Positions 1 through 9,549 of a DNA stretch of 64,000 nucleotides are shown here, piece by piece. The position numbers were made by a program, and so were the translations under genes. The stretch is from Pseudomonas farsensis (GTDB lineage Bacteria; Pseudomonadota; Gammaproteobacteria; Pseudomonadales; Pseudomonadaceae), in contig NZ_JABWRF020000001.1 of the NCBI RefSeq assembly GCF_014268805.2, forward strand, positions 1,684,001 to 1,748,000, read 5' to 3'. The notes under the pieces were generated by a model. That model did not search any database. It saw only the letters and a list, made by a program, of their open reading frames with translations, and was not told the origin of the DNA. Numbering within the stretch: position 1 is the stretch's first letter; each line of letters starts with the position of its first letter.

Positions 1-813
1 TTCCCGGTGATGCGTGAACTGGTTGCCCGCCGTGGCGACCTTGACCACATTCTTATCGAAACCAGTGGCCTGGCGCTGCCCAAGCCTTTGGTGCAGGCCT
101 TCCAGTGGCCAGAAATCCGTAACGCCTGTACGGTCGATGCGGTCATTACCGTAGTCGACAGCCCGGCCGTGGCCGCCGGCACGTTCGCCGCCTACCCGGA
201 TCAGGTCGACGCCCAGCGCAAGCTCGACCCCAACCTGGACCACGAGTCGCCCCTGCACGAGCTGTTCGCCGACCAACTGGCCAGCGCCGACCTGGTGGTG
301 CTGAACAAAGCCGACCTGATCGACGCCGAAGGCCTGGCCAAGGTCCGCGCAGAAGTCGCGCAAGAGCTGCCGCCAGCGGTCAAGGTGATCGAGGCCAGCA
401 GTGGCCGGCTGCCGCTGGACGTGCTGCTGGGTGTCGGCGCCGAATCCGAAGCGCACATCGATGGCCGGCGCACTCACCACGATTCGCACCACGACGGCGA
501 CGACCATGATGACCATGATCATGACGCCTTCGACTCCATCTCCATCGACCTGCCTGAAGCCGACGAAAGCCTGCTGATGGGCGCCCTCACGCAACTGGTC
601 ACCGAGTTCGGCATTCTGCGCGCCAAAGGCTTCGCGGCCATCCCTGGCAAGCCGATGCGCCTGTTGATCCAAGGTGTCGGCACCCGTTTCGACAAACACT
701 TCGACCGCGCCTGGCGCAGCGAAGAACCACGCATCACCCGCATGGTGCTGATCGGTCAGGACCTCGATGCCGTGCACCTGGAAGCCCGCCTGCGCCAGGC
801 GCTGGGCGCCTGA
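1..813 (+). CDS. cobW: CobW, cobalamin biosynthesis GTPase/metallochaperone (5' truncated)
   Basis: The reading frame is open from the first base, so the N-terminus with the P-loop lies outside the window. Visible parts are the SGLALPKPLVQAF segment, the guanine-specificity motif NKAD (in VVLNKADLID), a His/Asp-rich metal-binding stretch (about positions 475-530) and the C-terminal CobW domain ending near LRQALGA. CobW-family G3E GTPases are thought to handle the metal for cobalt chelation in the aerobic B12 pathway. The stop is three bases before cobN, so the genes are almost certainly co-transcribed. Identification is secure at family level and supported by context. Confidence 0.93.
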   Translation, partial: FPVMRELVARRGDLDHILIETSGLALPKPLVQAFQWPEIRNACTVDAVITVVDSPAVAAGTFAAYPDQVDAQRKLDPNLDHESPLHELFADQLASADLVVLNKADLIDAEGLAKVRAEVAQELPPAVKVIEASSGRLPLDVLLGVGAESEAHIDGRRTHHDSHHDGDDHDDHDHDAFDSISIDLPEADESLLMGALTQLVTEFGILRAKGFAAIPGKPMRLLIQGVGTRFDKHFDRAWRSEEPRITRMVLIGQDLDAVHLEARLRQALGA

Positions 814-816
814 CCG

Positions 817-3800
817 ATGCACCTGCTGCGCACCCAGCCCGGTGGCTTCGTGCCGGACGACAGTATCGCTGACCTTGGCCAGACCCCAGCGGAACTGGTG
901 ATTCTGTGCAGCGGCGATTCGCACTTGGCGCTGCTCGCCGAAACCGCCGAGCAGTTGCCTGAACACTTCCCCAGCCTGCGCCTGGCCAACCCCATGCAGG
1001 TGCAGAACCACGCCTCGGTCGACCTGTATGTCGACGAGGTGCTGCGCCATGCCAAGGTGATTCTGGTGTCGTTGCACGGCGGGGTCGGTTACTGGCGCTA
1101 TGGCGTCGAGCAACTGGTCGAGCTGGCCAGCCGCGGCGTGCAACTGATCATGGTGCCGGGCGATGACCGCCCGGACCCGGAGCTCACCGGCCTGGGCAAT
1201 GTCACCGGGGCGCAGGCCGAGCGCCTTTGGCATTACCTGCGCCAAGGCGGCAAGGCCAATGCGCTCAACCTGTTCAACTGCCTCGCAAGCCTTTGGCTGG
1301 GGCGCGATTACGCTTGGGACGAACCCCAGCCGCTGCCGCGCACGGCGGTTTACCACCCAACACTGCCCAGTGCGGTGCTGCAGGACTGGTACGCCGAATG
1401 GAACCCGCAGTGGCCAGTGGCGCCGCTGCTGTTCTACCGCTCGCACCTGCAGGCGGCCAACACCGGGTTCATCGATGTGTTCTGCCAGCGCCTGCAGGCC
1501 TGCGGGCTGAACCCGTTGCCGATCGCCGTGGCCAGCCTGAAGGAGGCAGCATGCCTTGAACAGGTCGAGGCGTGGATGGACGAGGTCGAGGCCGAGGTCA
1601 TCATCAATACCACAGGCTTTGCCCTGTCCAGCCCCGAACGCCCCAACCTGCGCCCGCTGCGCCGTGACGTGCCGGTGTTGCAGGCGATCTGCGCCCAGGA
1701 CAACCAGCCGGCGTGGCAGCAGAGCGAGCAGGGCCTGGGCGCCCGTGACCTGGCCATGCACATTGCCTTGCCGGAGCTGGACGGGCGCATCATCACCCGC
1801 CCGGTGAGTTTCAAAGACCTTGCCTGGCGCAGCGAGCGCAGCCAGTCCGACGTGGTGTGTTACCGCGCGCACCCTGAGCGCATGGACTTTGTCGCTGAAC
1901 TTGCGCGCCGCTGGGTCGAACTGGCACGGCTGGACAACCCGCAAAAGCGCGTCGCCCTGGTGCTGGCCAACTACCCGACCCGCGATGGGCGCATCGGCAA
2001 CGGTGTCGGCCTGGATACGCCGGGGGCGGCGCTGAATATCCTGCAGGCCATGCAGGGGCAGGGCTACCCGGTTGCCGGGCTGCCGGACAGCGGCACTGCG
2101 CTCATTCAGCAACTGCTCGGCGGCGTAACCAACGACCTTGATCACCTCGACCAACGCCCCTGCGCCCAAAGCCTGAGCCTGGACGACTATCAAGCCGCCT
2201 TTGCCCAGTTGCCGCAGGCCAACCAGCGCGCCGTGCTGGAACGTTGGGGCGCCCCCGAGCAGGACCCGATGCACCGTAACGGCCGGCTGATGGTTGCCGG
2301 GCTGCGCTATGGCCTGACCTTTGTCGGCATTCAGCCTGCGCGGGGCTACCAGGTCGACCCGAGTGCGGTGTACCACGACCCGGACTTGGTGCCCCCCCAT
2401 GGTTACCTGGCGTTTCACTTCTGGCTGCGCAACAGCTACGCCGCCGATGCGGTTATCCACGTCGGCAAGCACGGCAACCTTGAGTGGCTGCCGGGCAAGG
2501 GTGTGGGCCTGTCGCGTGAATGCTGGCCGGACGCATTGCTCGGGCCACTGCCGAACATCTATCCGTTCATCGTCAACGACCCGGGTGAGGGCGCCCAAGC
2601 CAAGCGCCGTACCCAGGCGGTGATCATCGACCACTTGATGCCGCCACTGACCCGCGCCGAATCCTACGGCCCGCTGCGCGATCTGGAGCAACTGGCCGAC
2701 GAATATTATGAAGCGCAATTGCTCGACCCGCGCCGAGCACGTGAGCTGCAGCGGGACATTCTGGAACTGGTCAAGGCCAACCACATCGACCGCGAGCTGC
2801 AACTCGAGGGCCAGCTGGACGATGCGGCGGTGTGGTTGCCGCGGCTCGACACCTATCTGTGCGACCTCAAGGAATCGCAGATCCGCGATGGCCTGCACGT
2901 GTTCGGCGAGTCGCCTCAGGGCCGCCTGCGCAGTGACACGCTGCTGGCGTTGCTGCGGGTCGAGCGTGGCGACGGTCGCGGCGGCAATGCAAGTTTGATT
3001 CGCACCTTGGCCAAGGCCATGGTGCTGGGCTTCGACCCGCTTGACTGCGACCTCGGCGAGCCCTGGCAAGGGCCGCGCCCGGCGCTGCTGCAAGCGGTAG
3101 ACAGCGCGCCCTGGCGCATCACTGGTGACACCCGCGAGCGCCTTGAGCAGCTTGCGCTGACGCTGATCGGCCACGCCCTGGAGGCAACCTTGGCATTGCC
3201 GGACGACAGTAGCTGGCAGCCGGTCATAGACGTGCTGCACGCCCTGCGCAACGAGGTGGCGCCGCGCCTGGACGCCTGCGGCCCTGCCGAAATCGACGCG
3301 TTGCTGGCGGCACTGGCCGGGCGCTTCGTGCCGGCCGGCCCCAGTGGCGCGCCCAGCCGTGGGCGCCTGGATGTGCTGCCGACCGGGCGCAACTTCTACA
3401 CCGTGGATGTGCGCAACCTGCCCACCACCACCGCCTGGCGCCTGGGCTTTGCCTCGGCCAACCTGATCCTTGAACGCCATCTGCAAGATCACGGCGACCA
3501 CCTGCGCCAGCTCGGCCTTTCGGTGTGGGGCACCGCGACCATGCGTACCGGCGGCGATGATATCGCCCAGGCCATGGCGCTGATGGGCGTGCGCCCGGTA
3601 TGGGCTACCGGCAGTCAGCGTGTCGATGATTTCGAAATCTTGCCGCTGAGCTTGCTCGACCGCCCTCGGGTCGACGTTACGCTGCGGGTGTCGGGGTTCT
3701 TCCGTGACGCGTTCGGCAACCTGATTCGCCTGTTCGATGCGGCGGTGCAGGCGGTTGCCGCGCTGGACGAGCCAGATGACCTCAACCCCCTTGCCGCCCG

Positions 3801-4578
3801 CGTGCGCGCCGAGCGCCAGGCGCTGGTCGGTGAGGGCATGGACGCCGAACTTGCAGCACGCCAGGCCGGCTGGCGTGTTTTCGGCGCCAAGCCCGGTGCT
3901 TACGGCGCGGGGGTGCAGAACGCTATCGACGGGCGCCTTTGGAACAGCCGCGACGACCTGGCCGAGGTGTACCTCAACCACGGTGGCTACGCCTATGGCA
4001 CCGCCGACGAAGGCACCCCGGCCCGCGAGCGTTTCGCCCAGCGCCTGAGCCAGGTGCAGGCGGTGCTGCAGAACCAGGACAACCACGAGCATGACCTGCT
4101 CGATTCCAACGATTACTACCAGTTCCAGGGCGGCATGCTGGCCGCCGCCGAAACCCTGGCCGGCAGTACCCGCGCCAGTTACCACGGTGACCACAGCCAG
4201 GCCGACCGCCCGCGTATCCGCACCCTTAAAGAGGAACTCAACCGGGTAATACGCGCCCGCGCCCTCAACCCAAAGTGGATCGACGGCGCCAAGCGGCATG
4301 GCTATAAAGGTGCTTTCGAGCTGGCGGCCACGGTGGACAACCTGTTCGCCTTCGATGCCACCACCCACCTGATCGACGACCACCATTACCAGGGCCTGGC
4401 CGACGCCTACGTGCTCGACCCGGCCACCCGTGATTTCATGCGTGAACACAACCCCGAAGCCCTGCGCGACCTTACCGAGCGCTTGCTGGAAGCCCAGCAA
4501 CGCGGGCTCTGGCAGGAACCGGGCGACTACCGCGAAAGCCTTGAGCAACAGTTGCTCGAGGGCGAGGAAGACTGCTGA
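817..4578 (+). CDS. cobN: Cobaltochelatase large subunit CobN
   Basis: At 1253 residues the protein has the usual CobN size and is collinear with the CobN/BchH family throughout, including the conserved HVGKHGNLEWLPGKGVGLS block (about residues 548-566) and a C-terminal region with ANLILERHLQDHGDHLR and KEELNRVIRARALNP. CobN binds hydrogenobyrinic acid a,c-diamide and inserts Co2+ with the help of AAA+ and VWA subunits. It starts three bases after cobW and ends two bases before the ATPase gene. No cobS/cobT-type partner is in the window. The ChlI/ChlD-type gene downstream is the natural partner. Confidence 0.97.
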   Translation: MHLLRTQPGGFVPDDSIADLGQTPAELVILCSGDSHLALLAETAEQLPEHFPSLRLANPMQVQNHASVDLYVDEVLRHAKVILVSLHGGVGYWRYGVEQLVELASRGVQLIMVPGDDRPDPELTGLGNVTGAQAERLWHYLRQGGKANALNLFNCLASLWLGRDYAWDEPQPLPRTAVYHPTLPSAVLQDWYAEWNPQWPVAPLLFYRSHLQAANTGFIDVFCQRLQACGLNPLPIAVASLKEAACLEQVEAWMDEVEAEVIINTTGFALSSPERPNLRPLRRDVPVLQAICAQDNQPAWQQSEQGLGARDLAMHIALPELDGRIITRPVSFKDLAWRSERSQSDVVCYRAHPERMDFVAELARRWVELARLDNPQKRVALVLANYPTRDGRIGNGVGLDTPGAALNILQAMQGQGYPVAGLPDSGTALIQQLLGGVTNDLDHLDQRPCAQSLSLDDYQAAFAQLPQANQRAVLERWGAPEQDPMHRNGRLMVAGLRYGLTFVGIQPARGYQVDPSAVYHDPDLVPPHGYLAFHFWLRNSYAADAVIHVGKHGNLEWLPGKGVGLSRECWPDALLGPLPNIYPFIVNDPGEGAQAKRRTQAVIIDHLMPPLTRAESYGPLRDLEQLADEYYEAQLLDPRRARELQRDILELVKANHIDRELQLEGQLDDAAVWLPRLDTYLCDLKESQIRDGLHVFGESPQGRLRSDTLLALLRVERGDGRGGNASLIRTLAKAMVLGFDPLDCDLGEPWQGPRPALLQAVDSAPWRITGDTRERLEQLALTLIGHALEATLALPDDSSWQPVIDVLHALRNEVAPRLDACGPAEIDALLAALAGRFVPAGPSGAPSRGRLDVLPTGRNFYTVDVRNLPTTTAWRLGFASANLILERHLQDHGDHLRQLGLSVWGTATMRTGGDDIAQAMALMGVRPVWATGSQRVDDFEILPLSLLDRPRVDVTLRVSGFFRDAFGNLIRLFDAAVQAVAALDEPDDLNPLAARVRAERQALVGEGMDAELAARQAGWRVFGAKPGAYGAGVQNAIDGRLWNSRDDLAEVYLNHGGYAYGTADEGTPARERFAQRLSQVQAVLQNQDNHEHDLLDSNDYYQFQGGMLAAAETLAGSTRASYHGDHSQADRPRIRTLKEELNRVIRARALNPKWIDGAKRHGYKGAFELAATVDNLFAFDATTHLIDDHHYQGLADAYVLDPATRDFMREHNPEALRDLTERLLEAQQRGLWQEPGDYRESLEQQLLEGEEDC

Positions 4579-4580
4579 CC

Positions 4581-5591
4581 ATGACCGAACCCGTGCAATT
4601 TCCCCTGGCCGCCGTGGTCGGGGCCGACGACCTCAAACTGGCACTGTGCCTGACCGCCATCGACCCTAAAATCGGTGGTGTGCTGATCGAAGGCCCACGC
4701 GGCATGGCCAAGAGCACCCTGGCCCGAGGCTTGGCTGACCTGCTCGGCGACGGGCCGTTCGTCACCTTGCCCTTGGGCGCCACCGAAGAACGCCTGGTGG
4801 GCACGCTGGACCTCGATGCGGCCCTGGGACAGGGCCAGGCGAAGTTCTCGCCGGGGGTGCTGGCCCATGCCGATGGCGGGGTGCTTTACGTCGATGAAGT
4901 GAATCTGCTGCCCGACCCGCTGGTCGACCTGTTGCTGGATGTGGCGGCAAGTGGCACCAACCGTGTCGAGCGCGATGGTATTTCCCATCGCCACCCGGCG
5001 CGTTTCGTGCTGATCGGCACCATGAACCCAGAAGAAGGCGAGTTGCGCCCGCAGTTGCTCGACCGTTTCGGCCTGAATGTCGCACTGCAGGGTTTGCCGG
5101 CGCCTGAAGCGCGCCAGCAGATCATTCGCCGCCGGCTGGCGTTCGACAGCGACCCGCACGCTTTCTGCGCTGAGTGGGCAGCGCCCCAGGCGCAACTGCG
5201 CGAGCGCTGCCACGGCGCCCGGGAGCGCCTGGCCGCTATTGCACTGGATGACCAGGCCTTGGCTTGGATCACCGAGCGATGTTTTGCCGCAGGGGTCGAC
5301 GGCTTGCGCGCCGACCTTGTCTGGCTGCGCGCCGCCCGTGCCCACGCCGCGTGGCGTGGCGCCGGGCACATTTGCGAAGAGGATGTCGAGGCGGTCGCCG
5401 AATTCGCCCTGCGCCATCGCCGCAACACCGACGCCCCGCAGGCGCAAAGCCAACAGCCGCCACCAGTAAGTGGCGGGCAGCCCGATCAGCCCCAGCAAGG
5501 CGCAGGGCAGGGCAACTGGGGGGCCATGGCGCCACAGCCAGTGGCTACCGGCGCCCGGCGTGAGGTGCCGAACTGGGCAAAAAAGCCCTGA
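4581..5591 (+). CDS. ChlI-type AAA+ chelatase subunit (0-frame product of a chlI/chlD gene)
   Basis: This 336-residue MoxR/BchI-type AAA+ ATPase has a Walker A-like GPRGMAKST (about residues 34-42), a Walker B in VLYVDEVNLLPD and a sensor region GTMNPEEGELRPQLLDRFG. The C-terminal tail is Gln/Pro-rich, like the linker that joins the ATPase and VWA halves of ChlD proteins. It would energise cobalt insertion by CobN. The frame ends at TGA 5589-5591, one codon after a slippery A_AAA_AAG (5579-5585). A -1 shift there would continue into the VWA frame and give a ChlD-like protein of about 557 residues. So this frame probably supplies the small subunit and the shifted frame the medium subunit. Confidence 0.9.
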   Translation: MTEPVQFPLAAVVGADDLKLALCLTAIDPKIGGVLIEGPRGMAKSTLARGLADLLGDGPFVTLPLGATEERLVGTLDLDAALGQGQAKFSPGVLAHADGGVLYVDEVNLLPDPLVDLLLDVAASGTNRVERDGISHRHPARFVLIGTMNPEEGELRPQLLDRFGLNVALQGLPAPEARQQIIRRRLAFDSDPHAFCAEWAAPQAQLRERCHGARERLAAIALDDQALAWITERCFAAGVDGLRADLVWLRAARAHAAWRGAGHICEEDVEAVAEFALRHRRNTDAPQAQSQQPPPVSGGQPDQPQQGAGQGNWGAMAPQPVATGARREVPNWAKKP

Positions 5592-5619
5592 GCATCCGCC
5601 GCAGCCAAGCGCTGGATGC
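5562..5619 (+). other. Predicted -1 programmed ribosomal frameshift signal in the chelatase gene
   Basis: Three elements sit in register. An SD-like GAGGTG (5562-5567) lies 11 bases before the slippery heptamer A AAA AAG (5579-5585), which is phased to the upstream frame (codons at 5580 and 5583). A stem GCATCC (5592-5597)/GGATGC (5614-5619) starts six bases after it and can be extended inside by AGC/GCT. The 0-frame stop follows at 5589. The -1 frame is open from 5585 to the VWA stop at 6253. The layout mirrors the dnaX signal. Programmed frameshifting in chlD-type genes of B12 producers has been reported. The call here is from sequence only. Confidence 0.82.
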
Positions 5620-6253
5620 CAGACCTCGCCCAGGCCGTGTGCAAGGTGCGCCCCGTGGGCGCGCCACGGCTGCCGGGCGCGGGCGCATCGCCTGGCTGGC
5701 GACACTGCTCAAGGGGCGCCCACGCACACAGCGCGACCTGTGCTGGCAGCAGCGCCAGGCGCAGGCGCCGCAGTTGTGGCTGATTATCGTCGATGCCTCG
5801 GCTTCGACCCGCCGTCAGCACGCCTTGAGCCAGGCCAAAGGCCTGCTGGCCGGGGTGTTCGACCAGGCCTATCGGCAACGGGCGCGGCTGGCACTGCTGA
5901 CCGCAAGCGGCGACACACCGCGCTGGCAGCGCCATGGCCTGAAGGCGTCAGCTGCGTTGCAGCCGTGGCTTGATGGGTTGGGCGCAGGTGGCGGCACGCC
6001 GATCTTGGCAGCGCTGGATGAGGCGCGAACCTGGCTGCAAACCAGGGCCAGGCGGCTGCCCCACGAAACCCAGCGCTGCCTGATCCTGACCGACGGTCGG
6101 CTGACGCCATGGGCTGGCTTGCAGCCTCTGCCCTGCGCCACCTTAGTGGTAGATATAGAGCGGGCCGCAGTGCGGGTCGGGCGTGCGCAGCAACTTGCCG
6201 AGCAACTTTGTGCCGAATACCGGCATATAGATCAGTTTCAGAAAGTTAACTAA
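5585..6253 (+). CDS. VWA-domain half of the ChlD-like chelatase subunit (-1 frame)
   Basis: The frame encodes a von Willebrand A domain with the MIDAS motif DASAS (in IIVDASASTRRQ) and a second MIDAS-loop segment LTDGRLTPWAG, preceded by an Arg-rich linker. The first in-frame candidate start is GTG 5639 (204 residues), which has no convincing ribosome binding site. The frame is open back through the slippery site, so I give it from the predicted shift point, adding 222 residues to the upstream ATPase. ChlD/CobT-type proteins use this domain to bridge the AAA+ ring and the large CobN subunit. Independent translation from GTG 5639 cannot be excluded. Confidence 0.8.
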   Translation, partial: ALSIRRSQALDARPRPGRVQGAPRGRATAAGRGRIAWLATLLKGRPRTQRDLCWQQRQAQAPQLWLIIVDASASTRRQHALSQAKGLLAGVFDQAYRQRARLALLTASGDTPRWQRHGLKASAALQPWLDGLGAGGGTPILAALDEARTWLQTRARRLPHETQRCLILTDGRLTPWAGLQPLPCATLVVDIERAAVRVGRAQQLAEQLCAEYRHIDQFQKVN

Positions 6254-6307
6254 GGCGGCCGGCTGCGACACAATGCCGCTACCGTAAAAGTTGCAGGCCA
6301 AGTTGCA

Positions 6308-6334
6308 ACACGTGCGTGGCGGCCACGCACGTGT
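6308..6334. terminator. Hairpin between convergent genes, likely terminator
   Basis: A perfect 12-bp stem (6308-6319 with 6323-6334) closes on a three-base loop. It lies between the end of the chelatase gene and the end of the convergent small gene at 6349. There is no long T-run on either side, so it is a likely but non-canonical bidirectional terminator. Confidence 0.6.
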
Positions 6335-6348
6335 GGTGGCGGGCGTAC

Positions 6349-6615
6349 TTACTTGGGCATCGACCAGGGCTGCAGGTCGTAGCCTTTCTGGCACAGTTCG
6401 GCGCGCACTTCTTCGATCAGGCAGGCCCACTGCGCAGGGTCGGAATAGACCCGCGAGGAGACTTGCTTGGCGCCAATGCGGGTGCTGGTCCGGTCAATCA
6501 CTGCCAGCGTCAGCTCACCGGTACCGTTGGGTGCATCCCAGGCAACGCACTGGAACGGTTCGAAGGCGTGGTCGGCAATCAGCAGGGCTTCGTTGACGCG
6601 CAACGGGGCATTCAT
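6349..6615 (-). CDS. Conserved hypothetical protein, 88 aa
   Basis: A small soluble protein without signal peptide or membrane segment. Features are a central EPFQCVAWDAPNGTGELTLA and a C-terminal ELCQKGYDLQPW. I do not recognise a family with a known function. It is convergent with the cobalamin operon and separated from it by a strong hairpin, so it is not part of that operon. Its long AT-rich upstream region (6616-6936) is shared with the divergent regulator. Confidence 0.7.
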   Translation of the reverse strand: MNAPLRVNEALLIADHAFEPFQCVAWDAPNGTGELTLAVIDRTSTRIGAKQVSSRVYSDPAQWACLIEEVRAELCQKGYDLQPWSMPK

Positions 6616-6936
6616 GGCTCGGTCTCTCTATGGTCCCAAACAGCGAAAAGTAGTTTCCGCGATGTTGTTCCGGCATAGCGTACAGCGCGGGGTTATTCGT
6701 ACTGATGCTCCAGGTCAGGGGTGAAGTCACATAACAACTGAAAATTTTAAGTTAAGGGTATTTAACATTGCCGGTGCTGCGGCGTGTGACGCCGATATGC
6801 GATGAAAATTCGCGGCGAGTAAAACGGGCTGACCAACGGTAGTCGAGCGCGTCAAGTTAATTGCTACTGTTATTTCTGGCGTCGCAACTTACTGTTTATT
6901 CGAAAAAAAGCCGATTACCGGCGCCAAGGAACGGTC
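6616..6936. other. Divergent intergenic region upstream of the VpsR-like regulator
   Basis: This 321-base non-coding region is noticeably more AT-rich than its surroundings, especially 6735-6770 and 6850-6910. It must hold promoters for the small gene on the minus strand and the regulator on the plus strand. An AAGGA ribosome binding site precedes the regulator start. I could not assign -35/-10 or sigma-54 elements with confidence, and I see no RNA gene or open frame in it. Confidence 0.5.
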
Positions 6937-8262
6937 ATGCTCGAGCCTGCTTCCCATCGCCGCCTGCTGATTGTCGACCCCTGCGAAGACTGCCACCGCT
7001 TGTTGCCTGGGTTGCGCGGTGTCGGCTGGGAGGTGCGCACCTGCACGCTGGATACCGCCCTTGAGCACCCGTGCGATGTTGGCTTGCTGCGCCTGCAGGC
7101 TTCGCACTTGCGTCACCCCGATGCGGTCAGGGACCTCATCCAGCGCAGCAAGACCGAGTGGATCGCCGTGCTAAGCGCTGAAGAACTGCGCATGCAAAAT
7201 GTCGGTGACTTCGTTTGCGAGTGGTTTTTCGACTTTCACACGCTGCCCTTCGACGTCTCGCGGGTCCAGGTGACGCTGGGGCGCGCCTTCGGCATGGCGC
7301 GGCTGCGCGGCAAAGGTGCGGTGCGGGTGGATGAGCATGAGCACGAACTGCTCGGCGAAAGTCGGCCGATCCGCGAGTTGCGCAAGCTGTTGGGCAAGCT
7401 GGCGCCCACCGAGTCACCGGTGCTCATACGCGGGGAAAGCGGCACGGGTAAAGAGCTGGTGGCGCGCACGCTACATCGCCTGTCGCAGCGCCATGACCAG
7501 CCGTTTATCGCCATCAACTGCGGGGCAATCCCCGAGCACCTTATTCAATCCGAGTTGTTTGGCCATGAAAAAGGCGCCTTCACCGGTGCGCACCAGCGCA
7601 AGGTCGGGCGTATCGAGGCGGCCCATGGTGGCACGTTGTTTCTAGACGAGATCGGCGATCTTCCCCTCGAACTTCAAGCAAATCTGCTGCGCTTTCTTCA
7701 GGAAAAACACATCGAGCGCGTGGGTGGCAACCAGCCTATCCCGGTAGATGTGCGGGTGCTGGCGGCGACCCATGTCGACCTCGAAAAGGCTATCGGCCTT
7801 GGGCGCTTTCGCGAAGACCTGTACTACCGGCTGAACGTGCTGCAGGTAGTCACGGCACCGCTGCGTGACCGGCACGGCGACCTGTCGTTGCTGGCCAGCC
7901 ATTTTGCCCATTTCTACAGCATTGAAACGGGGCGCCGGCCCCGCTCGTTCAGCGATGGCGCCCTGGCTGCCATGGGCCTGCACGACTGGCCGGGCAACGT
8001 GCGTGAGCTGGCCAACCGCGTGCGCCGTGGCCTGGTGCTTGCCGAGGGCCGGCAGATCGAAGCGCAAGACCTTGGTCTTCAGGACACTCAGGAGCAAGAC
8101 CTGCCGCTGGGCACGCTGGAAGATTACAAGCACCGCGCCGAGCGCCAGGCGCTGTGCGATGTGCTGGACCGGCATAGCGACAACATGAGCATTGCGGCAA
8201 AAGTGCTGGGCATTTCAAGGCCCACCTTCTACCGCCTGCTACACAAGCACCAGATTCGCTGA
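6937..8262 (+). CDS. Sigma-54-dependent enhancer-binding regulator, VpsR-like
   Basis: The N-terminal 120 or so residues resemble a receiver fold but start [10 protein letters not shown] rather than with the usual acidic pair, as in VpsR-type proteins. Next comes a sigma-54 AAA+ domain with Walker A GESGTGKE, the sigma-54 contact loop [13 protein letters not shown] and Walker [14 protein letters not shown], then a C-terminal Fis-type HTH ([22 protein letters not shown]). GAFTGA is intact, so it should open sigma-54 promoters. VpsR homologues respond to c-di-GMP and control exopolysaccharide in Vibrio; whether this one does is inference. No biofilm genes adjoin it. It is convergent with the broken thiolase, three bases apart. 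Confidence 0.9.
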   Translation: MLEPASHRRLLIVDPCEDCHRLLPGLRGVGWEVRTCTLDTALEHPCDVGLLRLQASHLRHPDAVRDLIQRSKTEWIAVLSAEELRMQNVGDFVCEWFFDFHTLPFDVSRVQVTLGRAFGMARLRGKGAVRVDEHEHELLGESRPIRELRKLLGKLAPTESPVLIRGESGTGKELVARTLHRLSQRHDQPFIAINCGAIPEHLIQSELFGHEKGAFTGAHQRKVGRIEAAHGGTLFLDEIGDLPLELQANLLRFLQEKHIERVGGNQPIPVDVRVLAATHVDLEKAIGLGRFREDLYYRLNVLQVVTAPLRDRHGDLSLLASHFAHFYSIETGRRPRSFSDGALAAMGLHDWPGNVRELANRVRRGLVLAEGRQIEAQDLGLQDTQEQDLPLGTLEDYKHRAERQALCDVLDRHSDNMSIAAKVLGISRPTFYRLLHKHQIR

Positions 8263-8265
8263 CGC

Positions 8266-9448
8266 CTACGTGCGCTCAAAGACCACGGCGATGCCTTGCC
8301 CGCCACCGATGCACATGGTGGCAAGGGCGTAGCGGCCCTGTATCCGTTGCAGCTCATGGATGGCCTTGGTGGCGATGATAGCGCCGGTAGCACCGACCGG
8401 GTGCCCCAACGAAATGCCCGAGCCGTTGGGGTTGACCTTGTCCGGGTCAAACCCCAATGCGCGGGCCACGGCGCAGGCCTGTGCGGCGAAGGCTTCATTG
8501 GACTCGATCACATCCAGGTCGGCGACCGTCAGGCCGGCCTTTTCCAACACCTTGCGCGTGGCCGGGATTGGCCCCAGGCCCATCCATGCGGGCTCCACGC
8601 CGGCGTGGGCGTACGCCACCAGGCGTGCCAGCGGTTTGAGGCCCAGGCGGCGCACGGCATCGCCGGTAGCCAGCACCAGGCCTGCGGCGCCGTCGTTGAT
8701 GCTGCTGGCGTTGCCGGCGGTTACCGTGCCGTCTTTCTTGAATACGGCTTTCATGCCCGCCAGTTGTTCGGTGGTAAGTTCCGCGCGCACGTTCTCATCA
8801 ACGGCAAACTGCACGGAGCCTTTGCGGGTAGGGACCTCAATCGGCACGATCTGCCCGTTGAAGCGGCGTTCGGCTATCGCCCGGGCGGCCCGCTGCTGAC
8901 TGGCCAGCGCGGTTTCGTCCTGCATCTGGCGGGTGATGCCGTGGCCTGCAGCGACGTTCTCGGCAGTGATGCCCATGTGAAAGTGCTCGAATGGGTCCTG
9001 CAACACACCGACCATAATCGATACCTTGCAGGTCGCCCATGCGCGCGCCCCAGCGTGCCTGAGGCAGCAGATACGGGCTGCGGCTCATGGCTTCGGCGCC
9101 CGCCGCCAGGGCAATATCGCTATCACCCAGCAACAGCCCCTGGGCTGCCGAAACAATGGCTTGCAGCCCCGAGCCACACAGGCGGTTGACGTTGAATGCC
9201 GGGGTTTCTTTGGGGATGCCGGCCTTGATAGCCGCAACGCGGCCCAGGTAGGCGTCACGTGGTTCGGTGGGGATCACGTTGCCCATGACCAGATGGCCGA
9301 TTTGTGCGGCATCCACCCCGGAGCGCTCGAGGGCTGCACGGGTGACTTGGGTGGCGAGGTCGGCCAGTGGCAGGTCTTTGAGTGACCCGCCGAAACTGCC
9401 GATGGCCGAACGTACTGCGCTGACGATGTAGATTTGCGTGCTGCTCAT
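8266..9448 (-). pseudogene. Acetyl-CoA acetyltransferase (thiolase), one-base frameshift
   Basis: Two overlapping minus-strand frames make one thiolase. The N-terminal part (9448-9017) carries the nucleophile motif NRLCGSGLQ. The C-terminal part (9015-8266) carries GHPVGATGA and the second catalytic cysteine in CIGGGQG. Removing the single base at 9016 (within AA 9016-9017) restores exactly 393 residues, the usual thiolase length. All catalytic residues remain, so the break is recent or a sequencing error. The start ATG 9448 follows a good AAGGAG. The intact enzyme would condense or cleave acetoacetyl-CoA or beta-ketoacyl-CoA. Confidence 0.88.
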
Positions 9449-9549
9449 GGTTGCTCCTTGTGCGACGTCGTAGCGGGGCGCCCTCTGCGAGCTACCACCG
9501 CTACCTGTGTGCAAGGAGTCTAGGCAAAGACCTGCAAAGCGCTGCTCGC

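Noticed and set aside
2916..3392. Long minus-strand frame inside cobN (158 codons)
   Set aside because: It is antisense to a well-conserved CobN region and is Ser/Arg/Pro-rich, as expected of a GC-rich shadow frame.
4527..5705. 392-codon minus-strand frame over the chelatase gene
   Set aside because: The opposite strand encodes a clear AAA+ domain with motifs. The minus frame has no recognisable domain and lacks a ribosome binding site.
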